In this document: positions 6,413 through 17,062 of the stretch, piece by piece
How the letters are laid out: every line of letters starts with the position of its first letter
Position numbering within the stretch: position 1 is the stretch's first letter
Assembly (NCBI GenBank): GCA_030648295.1
Contig: JAUSID010000015.1
Span: 1-52,249, forward strand
Length of the DNA: 52,249 nucleotides
Reading direction: 5' to 3'
Source of the DNA: Opitutaceae bacterium
Lineage (GTDB): Bacteria; Verrucomicrobiota; Verrucomicrobiia; Opitutales; Opitutaceae
The notes under the pieces: model-generated
What the model saw: the letters and a program-made list of their open reading frames with translations, nothing else
Database searches by the model: none
What the model was told of the DNA's origin: nothing
Made by a program: the position numbers and the translations under genes

Positions 6413-8611
6413 ATGAAGCGAAACATGATCGTGAATACATTCCCTGGTTTCATCGCCACGCGCATCATTGGCCGCCGCCACGGCTGGCGAATCGCAAGCG
6501 CACTGGCGATCGCCGTCGGTGCGACCGGCGCCGGCTTTGCCCAGCCGGTCCGGACGGGCGCCGGCAGCCTGGAAGGCGCCGTGACCGGTGCCAGTGGACC
6601 GGAAGCAGGCGTGTGGGTCATCGCCGAAACCACCGAGCTCCCCACCAAGTTCGCCAAGATCGTGGTGACGGATGATCGCGGCCGCTACGTGATCCCGGAA
6701 CTGCCGGGTGCGAACTACGATGTGTGGGTTCGTGGATACGGGCTCGTGGATTCACCCAAAACGAAGGCCAGACCCGGCCAGACGCTCAACTTAAAGGCGG
6801 TCGCGGCGCCGAACTCGCAGGCCGCGGCGCAATATTATCCCGCGGGCCACTGGTTCTCGCTGCTTCGAGTGCCGGCGCGGGGCGAGTTCCCCGGCACCGG
6901 CCCCAATGGCAACGGCATTTCTCCCACAATGAAAAACCAGGCGCAGTACCTGCGCCTGATTAAATCCGGCGCCTGCATGTCGTGCCATGGCCTTGGCAAC
7001 AAGGCGACGCGCGAGCTGCCCGAGGTATTTCGCCATTTCGATTCGACCGAGAAGGCTTGGGAACGCCGGCTGCAAGCGGGACAGGCCGGCGGCAACATGA
7101 CCACCACGCTGCATCAAATCGGCCGCGAGCGGACGCTGAAGATGTTCGCCGATTGGACGGATCGGATCACGGCCGGCGAAGTGCCGCCGGCGCCGCGACG
7201 GCCGGAAGGGATCGAGCGCAACGTCGTCATTACGCAGTGGGACTGGGCCGACCCGAAGGCGTACCTCCACGACCTGGTTACAACCGATCGGCGCAATCCA
7301 TCGGTCAACGCCAATGGTCTCATCTACGGGGCACTCGAGCTCAGCGCCGATTATCTGCCCGTGCTCGATCCGGTGAAACACGTGACGAGCAGGGTGCCGC
7401 TCACGGTGCGCGATCCAAACACGAAGCCCACGTCATCCGCAATGCCCGGGCCGTCTCCGTATTGGGGTGACGAGGTCCTCTGGACCAGCAGGGCCAACGT
7501 GCACAACCCGATGTTCGATCATCTCGGGCGCGTATGGATCACTGCGGCGGTGCGTCCGCCCGAAAACCCGCCCGAATTCCGGAAAGGATCGAGTCATCCA
7601 TCGGCGAAGGTTTTTCCCGTCAACAATGCGAGCCGCCATCTTGGGATGTACGATCCGCGGACCGGGAAATACACCCACATCGGCACCGCGTTCAGCACGC
7701 ACCATTTGATGTTCGCCGAGGACGCGAATCACACCCTCTGGACCAGCGGCGGCGGGCAGGTCGTCGGCTGGTTGAACACGAAAAAATTCGACGAGACGAG
7801 CGACGAGGTGGCTTCGCAGGGCTGGACGCCGCTCGTGCTCGACACGAATGGCAACGGCCGGCGGGACGCGTACGTCGAGCCGAACCAGCCGGTCGATCCG
7901 ACGAAGGACAAGCGAATCTCGGCGGGTTTGTATGCCGTGGCGCCGGCGCCGGACGGATCAGTCTGGGGATCGTCGCTTGGTTATCCGGGCGCGATCATCC
8001 GGATCAACCCGGGAGCGAACCCATCCGAGACGGCGCTCGCGGAATACTACGAGCTGCCGCTGGACGAACGGGGAGAACCGATCGAGGGCTTCTCGCCGCG
8101 CGGCATGGATATCGATCGCGACGGCGTGGCGTGGGTGGCGCTGGCGAGCGGACACATGGCGAGATTCGACCGGCGGAAGGTGAAGGGTCCGCTCAACGGG
8201 CCCAAGGCCACGGGGCAGCACGCGCGCGAAGGTTGGACGTTCTATCCGGAGCCGCTGCCACAAATGCAGGGCGTGTCGGGCCGCGGCAGCGCCGAGGCCA
8301 GCTACTACACCTGGGTCGATCAGTTCAACACGTTCGGGCTCGGTCGCAATGTGCCCATCAACACCGGCAACGGAGCCGAGGGGCTGCTGGCATTGAAGGA
8401 CGGGCAATGGGTGATTCTGCGCGTGCCGTATCCGCTGGGATTCTACACGAAGTGGATGGACGGCCGAATCGACAATCCGAACGCGGGCTGGAAGGGCCGG
8501 GGGTTGTGGGCCTGCATCAGCACCCGCGCCCCGTTTCACATGGAGGGAGGCAAAGGCACGCCGAGCAAGGTGATGAAATTCCAGCTTCGGCCGGATCCAC
8601 TCGCCAAATGA
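6413..8611 (+). CDS. Secreted protein: regulatory-like domain, CxxCH haem site, beta-propeller
   Basis: From the ATG at 6413 the protein has 732 residues. A long signal peptide ends near GAGFAQ (about residue 44). A carboxypeptidase-regulatory-like beta sandwich follows (GSLEGAVTGASGPEAGVWV ... DDRGRYVIPELPG). A single c-type haem motif is Cys188-Met-Ser-Cys191-His192. The long C-terminal region consists of propeller-like blades (FDHLGRVWIT, DANHTLWTSGGG, APDGSVWGSSLG, DIDRDGVAWVALASG) similar to virginiamycin B lyase-type propellers. The protein is presumably periplasmic or extracellular and redox-active. Proteins of this layout are common in Acidobacteria and Verrucomicrobia and lack an assigned reaction. 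The reading frame extends further upstream into a hairpin repeat, so the internal ATG is preferred. Its stop overlaps an alternative start of the next gene (ATGA at 8608-8611). Confidence 0.78.
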   Translation: MKRNMIVNTFPGFIATRIIGRRHGWRIASALAIAVGATGAGFAQPVRTGAGSLEGAVTGASGPEAGVWVIAETTELPTKFAKIVVTDDRGRYVIPELPGANYDVWVRGYGLVDSPKTKARPGQTLNLKAVAAPNSQAAAQYYPAGHWFSLLRVPARGEFPGTGPNGNGISPTMKNQAQYLRLIKSGACMSCHGLGNKATRELPEVFRHFDSTEKAWERRLQAGQAGGNMTTTLHQIGRERTLKMFADWTDRITAGEVPPAPRRPEGIERNVVITQWDWADPKAYLHDLVTTDRRNPSVNANGLIYGALELSADYLPVLDPVKHVTSRVPLTVRDPNTKPTSSAMPGPSPYWGDEVLWTSRANVHNPMFDHLGRVWITAAVRPPENPPEFRKGSSHPSAKVFPVNNASRHLGMYDPRTGKYTHIGTAFSTHHLMFAEDANHTLWTSGGGQVVGWLNTKKFDETSDEVASQGWTPLVLDTNGNGRRDAYVEPNQPVDPTKDKRISAGLYAVAPAPDGSVWGSSLGYPGAIIRINPGANPSETALAEYYELPLDERGEPIEGFSPRGMDIDRDGVAWVALASGHMARFDRRKVKGPLNGPKATGQHAREGWTFYPEPLPQMQGVSGRGSAEASYYTWVDQFNTFGLGRNVPINTGNGAEGLLALKDGQWVILRVPYPLGFYTKWMDGRIDNPNAGWKGRGLWACISTRAPFHMEGGKGTPSKVMKFQLRPDPLAK

Positions 8612-8646
8612 GTGTCGTCGCCGGCCGCACGCAGGAGTGCCGCGCC

Positions 8647-9957
8647 ATGGGCCATTACGCATTCCTGGTGCCGGCCTACACCGGCCACCTCAATCCAATG
8701 CTCGTCCTCGCGCGCGCGCTCGAGCGGCGGGGACATCGAATCTCCGTGCTCTCGCCGCCAATCGCCGAATCGAAAGTGCGGCAGGCGGGGTTGAGATTTA
8801 TTCCGTTTGCCGAGCGTGAGTTTTTTCCCGGCGAGTGGTCGCGGCTGACGGGCCGGGCGGGCGAGCTCACGGGTTTCGCCGCCACGCGGGCGGCGACCGA
8901 AGTGATCGCGTTGCTGGCGCGCGCAGCCCAGCGTGAACTTTCGGAAATCGCGGCGCGGGAGCGCTTCGACGGGCTGGTGATGGATCAGATCTGCGTTGGT
9001 ACCGAGGGGGTGTGCGCGGTACTCGGGTTGCCACTGGCCGTCGCGTGCTCGGCGTTGCCGATGCACATCGAGTGGCGCGTGCCACCGCCGCTGTTTCCGT
9101 GGCCATATCGCCCCGCGCTTCCTTTCCGCTTCGCCAACGTGATTGGCCAGTTCGCGGTGAACATGACCGGCCTGGCCGTGGCGCGCGAAATCGTGCCGTA
9201 CCGGTTCCGGCACCGGCTGCAGCCGATGGGATATCACTACATCAACGAACTGCGGCCCGCGCTCGTGCAAGTGGCCCAGCAGCCGGCCGCATTCGATTTT
9301 CCGCGACGGAGCCTGCCGGACAATTTTCATTACACTGCGCCGTGGATCGAAGAAGGGGAAGGCGGCGACAGGAATTTTCCATGGGGACGGCTGGATGGCC
9401 GGCCGCTCATCTACGCTTCGCTCGGGACACTCCAGAACCGGCTGCAGTTTGCGTTTCAGCTGATCGTCGATGCGTGTGCGGGACAGGATGCGCAACTGGT
9501 GCTCGCGCTCGGCCGCGAAGGCGCCTCGCTGCCGGGCGAGGTGCCGCCGGGAACGATCGTGGTGGATTATGCGCCGCAGGTAACGCTGCTTCGGCGCGCG
9601 ACGCTGGTCATCACGCATGGCGGTTTGAACACGGTGCTGGAGAGCCTCCGCGCGGGCGTGCCGATGATCGCGCTGCCGATCACCAACGATCAGCCCGGGG
9701 TGGCGGCACGGTTGCGGCACTTCGGGTTGGGCGACTTCATTCCGATCCGGGAGGCGACCGCGCCGGCGCTGGCCGGCATGATACGACACATCTTGCGAAC
9801 GCCGGCATACGCCGATCGCGCGCGGCAGTTTGCCGCCGGGTTGCAGCGGCTTGACGGGCCGGCGGCGGCCGCGGAATTGATCGAAATGGCATTCACCACG
9901 CGGCAACGCGTACGACGAAACGCCGTCACATCTCCGCCGGCGATGGCCGTTGCGTAG
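8647..9957 (+). CDS. UGT-type glycosyltransferase (GT1, CrtX/macrolide-GT-like)
   Basis: The 436-residue product opens with GHYAFLVPAYTGHLNPMLVLARAL, the acceptor-domain start of GT-B fold UDP-glycosyltransferases. It carries the nucleotide-sugar signature VDYAPQVTLLRRATLVITHGG followed by LNTVLESLRAGVPMIALPITNDQPGVAARL, with the conserved His-Gly-Gly and Asp-Gln. Closest in style are zeaxanthin glucosyltransferase CrtX and macrolide glycosyltransferases, so a lipophilic acceptor such as a carotenoid or sterol is plausible. AGGAG at 8633-8637 sits nine bases before the ATG at 8647, supporting this start. An earlier ATG at 8608 overlaps the preceding stop. It is probably co-transcribed with the haem-propeller gene, an unexpected pairing. 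No carotenoid genes are nearby. Confidence 0.88.
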   Translation: MGHYAFLVPAYTGHLNPMLVLARALERRGHRISVLSPPIAESKVRQAGLRFIPFAEREFFPGEWSRLTGRAGELTGFAATRAATEVIALLARAAQRELSEIAARERFDGLVMDQICVGTEGVCAVLGLPLAVACSALPMHIEWRVPPPLFPWPYRPALPFRFANVIGQFAVNMTGLAVAREIVPYRFRHRLQPMGYHYINELRPALVQVAQQPAAFDFPRRSLPDNFHYTAPWIEEGEGGDRNFPWGRLDGRPLIYASLGTLQNRLQFAFQLIVDACAGQDAQLVLALGREGASLPGEVPPGTIVVDYAPQVTLLRRATLVITHGGLNTVLESLRAGVPMIALPITNDQPGVAARLRHFGLGDFIPIREATAPALAGMIRHILRTPAYADRARQFAAGLQRLDGPAAAAELIEMAFTTRQRVRRNAVTSPPAMAVA

Positions 9958-10000
9958 GCGTGCCTGGTCGCGGATGCTCGCTCGCGAGCAGGCCGAACCG

Positions 10001-10027
10001 TTGCGAGCGAGACGCCTGCGCTCCCGG
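10001..10027. repeat. Divergent copy of GGGCGAGACGCCC-type repeat
   Basis: The 263-bp spacer 9958-10220 contains GCGAGCGAGACGCCTGCG followed by CTCCCGGG, a divergent copy of the dispersed palindromic family. A smaller self-complementary stretch, GCTCGCTCGCGAGC, lies at about 9976-9989. No promoter for smc could be identified with confidence. Confidence 0.5.
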
Positions 10028-10220
10028 GTTCGAACCCACAGACCAATCCGCCGCCACAAATCGCGACAGGCGAAAACGCGGCGATGTCGCGGCGAACCCG
10101 CGGGTACTTACGCCGTTAAGTTTCCTCTGCCCGGCCCGGTGAATTCGCTGTGAACAACCTTTCGGGGTTTTTCCATTGCGGGGGAAGGGGCCCGCTCTTC
10201 AATGAGCGACTTTCAACGGA

Positions 10221-13200
10221 ATGTATCTCCAGGCGCTCAAGCTGCATGGCTTTAAAAGCTTCGCAGATCCTACCACTCTACGCTTCGAACCGGGCGTCAC
10301 CGCCGTCGTCGGACCCAACGGCTGCGGCAAATCCAACATCGCGGATTCCATCCGCTGGGTGCTCGGCGAACAAAGCGCCAAGGCGCTGCGTGGCGGCAGG
10401 ATGCAGGACGTCATCTTTGAGGGCGCGGACACGCGGAAGCCGGCGCAAATGTGCGAGGTTTCGCTGCTCTTGACCGACTGCGAGAAGCAGCTCGGCAGCC
10501 AATTCCACGACATCGAGATCATGCGGCGCGTCCATCGCGACGGGCAGAGCGAGTACTTTTTCAACGGCCAGGTCTGCCGGCTGAAGGATATCCAGAAGCT
10601 TTTCATGGATACCGGCATTGGCCGGACGAGTTACTCGATCATGGCACAGGGCCAGATCGACCAGATCCTGTCTTCGAAGCCGGAGGAGCGCCGTGCCGTC
10701 TTCGAAGAGGCGGCCGGCATCACCAAGTACAAGTCACAGCGGCGCGAAGCGCTGCAAAAGCTGGCGCTCACGGACCAGAATCTGGCGCGCGTGGCCGACG
10801 TGATCGGTGAAGTGGCCCGGCAGATCGGCAGCCTCCGCCGCCAGGCATCCAAGGCGATGCGGTTCAAGCGGCTCAGCCACCGGCTGCGTCACATGGCGCT
10901 GGCGTGGAGCGGATTCCACCACACGCAGCTGACCGCCACGCTGGGCGAGCTCGAGGCGAAGGTGGCGGCCTTTCGCGCCGACGCGGACACGCGGCGCGCC
11001 AATCTCGAGGAGCAGGAAACCCGGCTCAACGAGAAGAAGACTCACCGCAGCCGGCTGAACCAGCGCGTGCAGGATGCGCAACAGGCCGTCTTCGACGTGC
11101 GCTCGCAACGGGAGGCGGCCGAAAATGCGGCGAACCTGGCGCAGATCAAGCGGAGCGGACTCGAGGATCGGCTGGCGTCGTCGCGGGACAATCTCGGGGA
11201 GCTCGAGATGCAGTTGCGCGAAGTCACGGCGCAGTTCGACACCAACGCCCAGGACAAGCAGATGCAGCTCGAGTTGCTCGGCGGCAGCGACGCGGTTTTC
11301 CAGCAGCGGAACCGCGAACTCGCGATCGTCGAGGGCGAGTTGAGCAAGATCGAGCAGGAGCTCAACCACGCGAAGTTTCATTTGTTGCAGCTCGAAAGCA
11401 CGGTCGCGCGGTTGCGGACCGATTGCTCGGGCTATGAAGTCGACCAGAAGACGAGTGCGCACCGGCATGAGTCGCTGGCGCAGGAGCTCGAAGCCGTCCG
11501 CCAGCAGCGGGCGGCGGCGGCGCAGCTTGTGGCCGAAATCGCGGCGCGGGTCGAGGAGGCGCTCGCCGAGAAATCCCGCGCGCATAACGAGAGTGTCGCC
11601 GCGCAGCAAACCATCACGGAACTCACGCGTGAGTTTCGCGATGCCCAGCGCAAGCTCCAGGAAATCGACCGCCAGCTGGCGCAGCGCACCGCGCGGCTGC
11701 GGCTGCTCCAGCAGTTGCAGGAGCGTTGGGAAGGTTTTGGCGAAGGTGCGAAGGCGGTTCTCCAGGGCCGGCTGAATGCCGCGCTCGATGGGGCGGCGGT
11801 GGCGCCGATGACGCAGGGGCTTGCGGTGAAGCCGGAGTTCGGCAAGGCGGTGGAGGCGATCCTGGGCGCTGCGGCCGAGGCGATCAGCGTCAGCGATCTC
11901 GCGACGGCGCAGCGGATCCTTGCGCAACTCGACACCGAGCAGATCGGATCGGCAGTCCTGCGCGTGACGGAAATGGGCGTGGGCGCGAACGGCCATCCGG
12001 AGTTGCCGGCCGGCCTGACGCCCGCGGTGCAGGCGCTGGGCGAAATGGATTCGGCGCATCCCGCGTTCGGAGTGTTGAACGAGTGCTACATTGCCGACGA
12101 CCTCGCTGTGTTCCTGGAGTATTGGAAGGCGAATCGCGCGTTCTCGTTCCTGGCCGTGGCGACGCGCAAGGGTGACCTCGTGGATCGCCGCGGGCTGATT
12201 TACGGCGGCCACCACAGCAGCAAGCGCGCGGCGCACAGCATCGTGCAGCGCGAGATCGACCTGCGCGAAACGAGCAAGGCGCTCGCGGAGGACCAGAGAA
12301 TCCACGACGAGCAGAAGGCGGCGATCGATGCGTTGAGCGCGCGCCTGGCCGTGGCCGAGCAAGCGCTCGAGCAGCGCCGCAACGAGGTGCTGGCTGCGAC
12401 GCAAAATCTGGCCGCGGTGCAGGCCGAGCAGCGCAACGCGCAGAGAAACGCCGGCGACGTGGCCAACCGGGTCGCGCGGATGGAAAACGAACTGGTCTCG
12501 CTGGAGCATGCCCGCAACGAGGCGCACGCCCGCTGGGACAAGGCGCAGGTCGGCCTGGCCGAGGCGGACGCCGCGGCGCACGCGCAGCGCGACAAGATTC
12601 AACGGCTGGAGACGCGCATCACCGAGATTCGCACGGATCGCGACGTGAAGCGTGAAACGCTGGCGCAGGCGCGGCTCGAACTCGCCGAGCGTCGGCAGAA
12701 GGTCGAAGTCATCGACCGCGGCCTGGGCGAGATGGAGCGGCGCCGCCAGCAGGTGAGCGAACTGCTGATCCAGCGGCAGACCGAGATCGAAACGTGGGCG
12801 GAGCAGACCGCCGAGCTGGAGCAGCAGTCCGCGGAGCAACGTTCACGCGCGGCGCAGCTGGCAGAAACGCTGCTCGTGGCGCAGGAGCAGGTCGAAAAGA
12901 TCCGGCTCGAGCTTGTCGAGGTGGAGCGCGAGATCAACGGCTTGGAATCGGCGCAGCACGCGGTGCGCGACGAGGCGGACAAGGCGCATGATCTGTTAAG
13001 TGCCCACGAGGTGAAGCTGGCGGAGAACCGGCAGCGCGCGCAGTTCCTCGCCGAGGAGGTCACGCGTGAGTTTCAGGCCGCGGTGGCGACGATCGACTGG
13101 AAGCACCAGATTTGGCACGCGGAGGACGAACCCGAGGGCGTGAAGCCGCTGGATCTGGATGAAGACGAGGACGAGGAATCGGAAGCCAGAGGCCAGAAGC

Positions 13201-14075
13201 CGGAAGCCAGCCCAATCCCGGCAGCTGACGGCGCGGCGCAGCCGGCCGAGGTCGCTGCCGCGCCGACGAAGCGGCGGCGGAAAAAAAAGGAGCCGCGCGG
13301 TGAGCCGACGGAACAGGATCTGGCCGCGCTCGATGCGACGGATTGGTCCGCGATCAAGGCGGAAATCGACGCGCTGCGGCAGCGGCTGAACAGCATGGGC
13401 GCGGTCAACCTTGTCGCGATCGAGGAGTACGCCGAGCTAAAGCAGCGTCACGATTTCCTGCAAAACCAGGTCAACGATCTCACCACGGCGAAGGCCGAGC
13501 TGACCAAGGCGATCGACGAGATCAACCTGACGTCGCAGAAACAGTTCGAAGTGACGTTCGAGCAGATCCGGAAAAACTTCGAATATACCTTCAACACGCT
13601 CTTCGGCGGCGGTGTCGCCCGGCTGGACCTGATTCAGGCCGAGGACATCCTCGAGAGCGGAATCGAAATCGTGGCGCAGCCGCCGGGCACGAAGTTGAAA
13701 AGCATCAGCCTGCTTTCGGGTGGCCAAAAGACGCTGACCGCGGTGGCGCTGCTGTTCGCGCTCTACATGGTGAAGCCGTCGCCGTTCTGTTTGCTCGACG
13801 AATTGGACGCGCCGCTCGACGAGTCGAACATCGGCCGGTTCACCGATCTGCTGAAAAAATTCATCGACGAATCGCAGTTCATCATCATCACGCACAACAA
13901 GCGCACCGTCGCGGCGGCGAGTGCAATCTACGGCGTGACGATGGAGGAGCGCGGTGTGTCGAAGACGGTGTCGATGAAGTTCAACGCCGAGCGGGGCGAA
14001 CCCGAAGCGCCGCCGCCGAACATCGCCGAATCCGTCCGCGACGCCCGGGCACCGCTGGCCGCCGTCCCGGCGTAA
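10221..14075 (+). CDS. smc: Chromosome segregation protein SMC
   Basis: SMC is the ATP-dependent, ring-forming core of the bacterial condensin that organises and segregates the nucleoid. This 1284-residue protein starts [14 protein letters not shown] and has Walker A GPNGCGKS (31-38). Two long coiled-coil arms surround a hinge at roughly 500-680 ([14 protein letters not shown] ... RRGLIYGG). The ABC signature is LSGGQ (1165-1169) and Walker B is [13 protein letters not shown], with the catalytic Glu1194. DAPLD replaces the more usual DAALD. An extra hydrophilic linker at about 977-1033, acidic then Lys/Arg-rich, interrupts the C-terminal arm and makes the protein longer than the usual ~1180. 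No scpA or scpB gene is adjacent. The ATG start matches the family start. Confidence 0.97.
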   Translation: MYLQALKLHGFKSFADPTTLRFEPGVTAVVGPNGCGKSNIADSIRWVLGEQSAKALRGGRMQDVIFEGADTRKPAQMCEVSLLLTDCEKQLGSQFHDIEIMRRVHRDGQSEYFFNGQVCRLKDIQKLFMDTGIGRTSYSIMAQGQIDQILSSKPEERRAVFEEAAGITKYKSQRREALQKLALTDQNLARVADVIGEVARQIGSLRRQASKAMRFKRLSHRLRHMALAWSGFHHTQLTATLGELEAKVAAFRADADTRRANLEEQETRLNEKKTHRSRLNQRVQDAQQAVFDVRSQREAAENAANLAQIKRSGLEDRLASSRDNLGELEMQLREVTAQFDTNAQDKQMQLELLGGSDAVFQQRNRELAIVEGELSKIEQELNHAKFHLLQLESTVARLRTDCSGYEVDQKTSAHRHESLAQELEAVRQQRAAAAQLVAEIAARVEEALAEKSRAHNESVAAQQTITELTREFRDAQRKLQEIDRQLAQRTARLRLLQQLQERWEGFGEGAKAVLQGRLNAALDGAAVAPMTQGLAVKPEFGKAVEAILGAAAEAISVSDLATAQRILAQLDTEQIGSAVLRVTEMGVGANGHPELPAGLTPAVQALGEMDSAHPAFGVLNECYIADDLAVFLEYWKANRAFSFLAVATRKGDLVDRRGLIYGGHHSSKRAAHSIVQREIDLRETSKALAEDQRIHDEQKAAIDALSARLAVAEQALEQRRNEVLAATQNLAAVQAEQRNAQRNAGDVANRVARMENELVSLEHARNEAHARWDKAQVGLAEADAAAHAQRDKIQRLETRITEIRTDRDVKRETLAQARLELAERRQKVEVIDRGLGEMERRRQQVSELLIQRQTEIETWAEQTAELEQQSAEQRSRAAQLAETLLVAQEQVEKIRLELVEVEREINGLESAQHAVRDEADKAHDLLSAHEVKLAENRQRAQFLAEEVTREFQAAVATIDWKHQIWHAEDEPEGVKPLDLDEDEDEESEARGQKPEASPIPAADGAAQPAEVAAAPTKRRRKKKEPRGEPTEQDLAALDATDWSAIKAEIDALRQRLNSMGAVNLVAIEEYAELKQRHDFLQNQVNDLTTAKAELTKAIDEINLTSQKQFEVTFEQIRKNFEYTFNTLFGGGVARLDLIQAEDILESGIEIVAQPPGTKLKSISLLSGGQKTLTAVALLFALYMVKPSPFCLLDELDAPLDESNIGRFTDLLKKFIDESQFIIITHNKRTVAAASAIYGVTMEERGVSKTVSMKFNAERGEPEAPPPNIAESVRDARAPLAAVPA

Positions 14076-14110
14076 TTGCCCGGGGCCCGTTTTCCCGGTG
14101 GGCCCGCCTT

Positions 14111-14262
14111 CCCTGGGAGCGCGGGCGTCCCGCCCGCATGGCTTGGAAGTGGCACGGGCATCTTGCCCGTGATGGTTCCGTCTCGTTCTCTGGCTTTCTC
14201 GTAATCGTTCTCGTTCTCGCAACCCGGGGAGAAAGAAAACGAAAAAGAGGAACGAGAACGAA
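14111..14262. repeat. GGGAGCGCGGGCG palindrome plus GAACGAGAACG inverted repeat between convergent genes
   Basis: Between the stops of smc and the ATPase gene lies a full copy of the dispersed element (14111-14174): GGGAGCGCGGGCGTCCCGCC, then GGCACGGGCATCTTGCCCGT, itself a small hairpin. After it, CGTTCTCGTTCTCG (about 14207-14220) faces GAGGAACGAGAACG (about 14247-14260) as an imperfect inverted repeat. This could act as a bidirectional transcript end, although no clean U-tract is present. Confidence 0.7.
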
Positions 14263-14282
14263 GGCGGCGCCGCTTTACCCGT

Positions 14283-16469
14283 CTACAGGATCAAGTCCGG
14301 CGGGACGTTGGCCAGGGCCTCCTCGATCGTGGTCAGGCCCATCTTCACCTTGAGCATCGAGTCCTGGTGCAGGGTCTTCATCCCCGTTTTCATCGCGATG
14401 CGCTTCAGCCCCGCGACCTCGATTTCCTTGTTGATGCCCTCGGTCAGCTCCTCGCTGTTCGTCATCAGCTCGTGGATACCCACGCGGCCCTTGTAGCCGG
14501 TGCCATTGCACGTGGGGCAGCCCTGGGGATTGGCCTTGAAGATCTGTCCGCTCCAGCCGAGCGCCTTTTCGAGAATCTGCTTTTCGCGGCCCTGCGCCTC
14601 GTAGGGCACCTTGCAGTTCTTGCAAACCCGGCGCAGCAGCCGCTGGGCGCAGACGCAGACGAGCGAGGCGGAAATGTTGAAGGGCTCGACGCCCATTTCG
14701 CCAATGCGCGCGACCGTCGATGGGGCGTCATTCGTGTGCAGCGTCGAGACCAGCAAGTGACCCGTGAGCGCCGCTTCCACCGCGATGCCGGCAGTTTCCT
14801 CGTCGCGGATTTCGCCGACGAGGATGATGTCCGGGTCCATGCGCAGGTAGCACCGCAGCGCGCGGGCAAACGTGAGTCCGATCTGCCGGTTCATCTGCAT
14901 CTGGTTGATGCCGGCGAGCGTGTACTCGATCGGGTCCTCGGCCGTCTGGATGTTGACATCAGGCGTGTTCACTTCGCCCAACGCCGAGTAAAGTGTCATC
15001 GACTTGCCGGAACCGGTCGGGCCGCAGTGCAGGATCATGCCGTAGGGCTGGCGGATGCACTCGCGGTATTTGGCCAGGTTCTCCTCGGAGAATCCGAGCG
15101 CGGTCAGCGGCAGCGTCGACTTCTGCTTGTCGAGGATACGCATGACCACCTTCTCGCCGTCCTTCATCGGACCGGTGGCGACGCGCAGATCGATGTCGAT
15201 GTTCTTCTTCGTGTACTTCTTGAACACGATGCGGCCGTCCTGCGGCAACCGGCGCTCCGAGATGTCCAGGTTGCACATGATCTTCAGCCGGGTGGTGAGC
15301 GAATTCGTCACCTGTTTCGGCAGCCGGAGCTTTTCCTGGCACAGGCCGTCAATCCGGTAGCGCACGAGCAGATCCTTTTCCATCGGCTCGATGTGGATGT
15401 CGGAGGCACCGGAGATGTAGGCGTCTTCGATGATGCGGTTCGCGAGCTGGACGATGGGCGCCGAGTCCTCGCTCTCGAGATCCTCCGCCCTGATCTCGCC
15501 GCCGGCACCCTCGCTGTACGCCGTGCTGATGACCTCGGCGACGGAGCCGATGTCAACGTCATCGGAGCCCGGCGCCGTCGTCTTGGCATCCTTGAAGTAC
15601 TTTTTCAGCATCGCCTCGAACAGCGTTGCCGAAACCACGCTTACCTCCTCGATCGACATGTCGGTCGTCGTGGTGAACGACTCGCGCTTCGCGTAATCGA
15701 GCGGGTTGGTCATCAGCACCGCGACCGAACTCGGGCTGAGTCGCTTGTGCGGGAAGACGCCTTCACGGCGGATGACCGCATCGCCGGTGATCTCGATCAA
15801 CTTGTCGTCGATCTCGATTTCCTCGGGCTTCGTGATGAGCGGGAGGTCGGTGAGCTTCGACACGAAACGCGCGGTGTCGTCGGCGTTCGGGACGAATTTC
15901 GGATCCACCATGCGGTGAATCAGCGTGGCCGAGTATTCCGCCACCTCCTTGAGCACCTCGAGGTCCTTCTCGGTGAACTCGCCATCGGTCCCGGCCGCGA
16001 GCTCCTTGTTCAGGAGCTGGATGGCGCCGAGCGTGATCGTGGTCTTGAGCGGGACCGTGAGCATCGAGCGGACCTCGAAGCCCGTGGTCTTCGCCATCGA
16101 CTGCATGAACGGCGCCTGGCTTTCGGTGTTGCGGAAGAACACCGGTTCGCCGGTCTCAATGACCTTGCCGACAATTCCCTTGCCGACCGGCACCTTCAGC
16201 GTGAGGAGCTTGGCCGCCGTCTCCTGAAACTTTTTCTCCTTCACCGGATCGCCCGCCCACAGGGTCGGCGAGTAGTAGATTTGCTTGAACGCGATTTCAT
16301 TTCCTTCGACCAGGTAAAAGGTCATCGACTGCGCCTGGAGCGCCTCCACGACCTTGGAGGCGGTGAGCTCGATGACCGACGCGACGTCCTCGCGGCTCGG
16401 AGCGGGCTTCGAGATTACCTTGATGAGCAGCGACCGACGCAGCGTGCTGGCGAGATTGGAGGAAGCCAT
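14283..16469 (-). CDS. GspE/PilB-family ATPase with N-terminal GAF domain
   Basis: The product is a hexameric traffic ATPase of the type II secretion/type IV pilus family, here 728 residues from the ATG at 16469. Residues ~22-190 form a GAF sensor domain ([20 protein letters not shown] ... [10 protein letters not shown]). A MshEN-like region follows ([20 protein letters not shown]). The ATPase core then has Walker A GPTGSGKS (483-490), an Asp box (AEDPIEYT), Walker [15 protein letters not shown], the His-box [12 protein letters not shown] and a four-cysteine zinc site (CKNCKV ... [12 protein letters not shown]). In-frame ATG-free sequence upstream of 16469 is low in homology and was excluded. 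No pilin, GspF or GspD gene is adjacent, so the machine served is unknown. The GAF domain suggests ligand or redox control. Confidence 0.93.
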   Translation of the reverse strand: MASSNLASTLRRSLLIKVISKPAPSREDVASVIELTASKVVEALQAQSMTFYLVEGNEIAFKQIYYSPTLWAGDPVKEKKFQETAAKLLTLKVPVGKGIVGKVIETGEPVFFRNTESQAPFMQSMAKTTGFEVRSMLTVPLKTTITLGAIQLLNKELAAGTDGEFTEKDLEVLKEVAEYSATLIHRMVDPKFVPNADDTARFVSKLTDLPLITKPEEIEIDDKLIEITGDAVIRREGVFPHKRLSPSSVAVLMTNPLDYAKRESFTTTTDMSIEEVSVVSATLFEAMLKKYFKDAKTTAPGSDDVDIGSVAEVISTAYSEGAGGEIRAEDLESEDSAPIVQLANRIIEDAYISGASDIHIEPMEKDLLVRYRIDGLCQEKLRLPKQVTNSLTTRLKIMCNLDISERRLPQDGRIVFKKYTKKNIDIDLRVATGPMKDGEKVVMRILDKQKSTLPLTALGFSEENLAKYRECIRQPYGMILHCGPTGSGKSMTLYSALGEVNTPDVNIQTAEDPIEYTLAGINQMQMNRQIGLTFARALRCYLRMDPDIILVGEIRDEETAGIAVEAALTGHLLVSTLHTNDAPSTVARIGEMGVEPFNISASLVCVCAQRLLRRVCKNCKVPYEAQGREKQILEKALGWSGQIFKANPQGCPTCNGTGYKGRVGIHELMTNSEELTEGINKEIEVAGLKRIAMKTGMKTLHQDSMLKVKMGLTTIEEALANVPPDLIL

Positions 16470-16581
16470 GATCGGAACCGGAAAAGGTGATGTCCGGCGA
16501 TTGTCGGCACGGCGCGGATGGCGGCAACGAGAATTCTCGCCGGCAAGGCGAGCGGCGGATGTGCTGTAATTTGCAACCACA

Positions 16582-16986
16582 ATGCTCGCCTTTCTGCAAC
16601 GCTGGTTTGGCCGGGACGGCCCAGGGGACGTGGGGGAGCGGCTCGCGGCGGAATGGCTGCGGCGGGAGCGCGCGTTCACGATCGTCGCGCGGAACTGGCG
16701 CAACCCCCGTGACCGGCGGGAGGAGATCGATCTCGTCTGCCGCGATCATGAGGTGCTGGTGTTCGTGGAGGTGAAAGCCCGTGCCGCGGCGGCGCTCGTG
16801 CCCGGCTACTACGCGGTCAATGCGCGGAAGAAACGTGTGCTCCAGCGCGCTGCCCGCAATTACATGCGCCAGCTTCGCGAGCCGCCGACGACCTTTCGCT
16901 TCGACGTGGTGGAGATTGGGCTCCCCGCGGCGGGTTCCGACGCCGCACCGCGGGTCCTCCATTTCGAGAACGTGCCGCTGTTTTAG
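16582..16986 (+). CDS. YraN family (UPF0102) nuclease-fold protein
   Basis: This small 134-residue protein has the UPF0102/YraN signature: [25 protein letters not shown] near the N-terminus, then [21 protein letters not shown]. The latter carries the Glu/Asp...Glu-x-Lys arrangement of the restriction-endonuclease-like fold. The C-terminal FRFDVVEI also matches the family. Homologues are widespread single-copy genes suspected of DNA processing, but no activity is firmly established. It is divergent from the GspE-like gene and lies about 75 bp upstream of zwf on the same strand, possibly in one transcript. Confidence 0.9.
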   Translation: MLAFLQRWFGRDGPGDVGERLAAEWLRRERAFTIVARNWRNPRDRREEIDLVCRDHEVLVFVEVKARAAAALVPGYYAVNARKKRVLQRAARNYMRQLREPPTTFRFDVVEIGLPAAGSDAAPRVLHFENVPLF

Positions 16987-17062
16987 GTTGGGTCGCTGCG
17001 GCCGAACCGCCCGCATTTCCCTTGCCGACTGCCGCCACGGGCCGGAAAACTGCCACGTTCCC

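Noticed and set aside
10024-10040. GGGTTCGAACCC resembling a tRNA T-loop
   Set aside because: The five bases on either side of TTCGAAC do not pair as a T-stem, and no D-arm, anticodon arm or acceptor stem could be built on either strand. The sequence is part of a dispersed repeat.
10734-12839. 701-codon open frame on the minus strand inside smc
   Set aside because: Long antisense frames are expected in high-GC coding DNA. The translation is Arg/Leu-rich with no domain, whereas the plus strand encodes a complete SMC.
14367-16490. 707-codon plus-strand open frame opposite the GspE/PilB-like gene
   Set aside because: It is an antisense shadow. It has no recognisable motif, and all conserved residues belong to the minus-strand ATPase.
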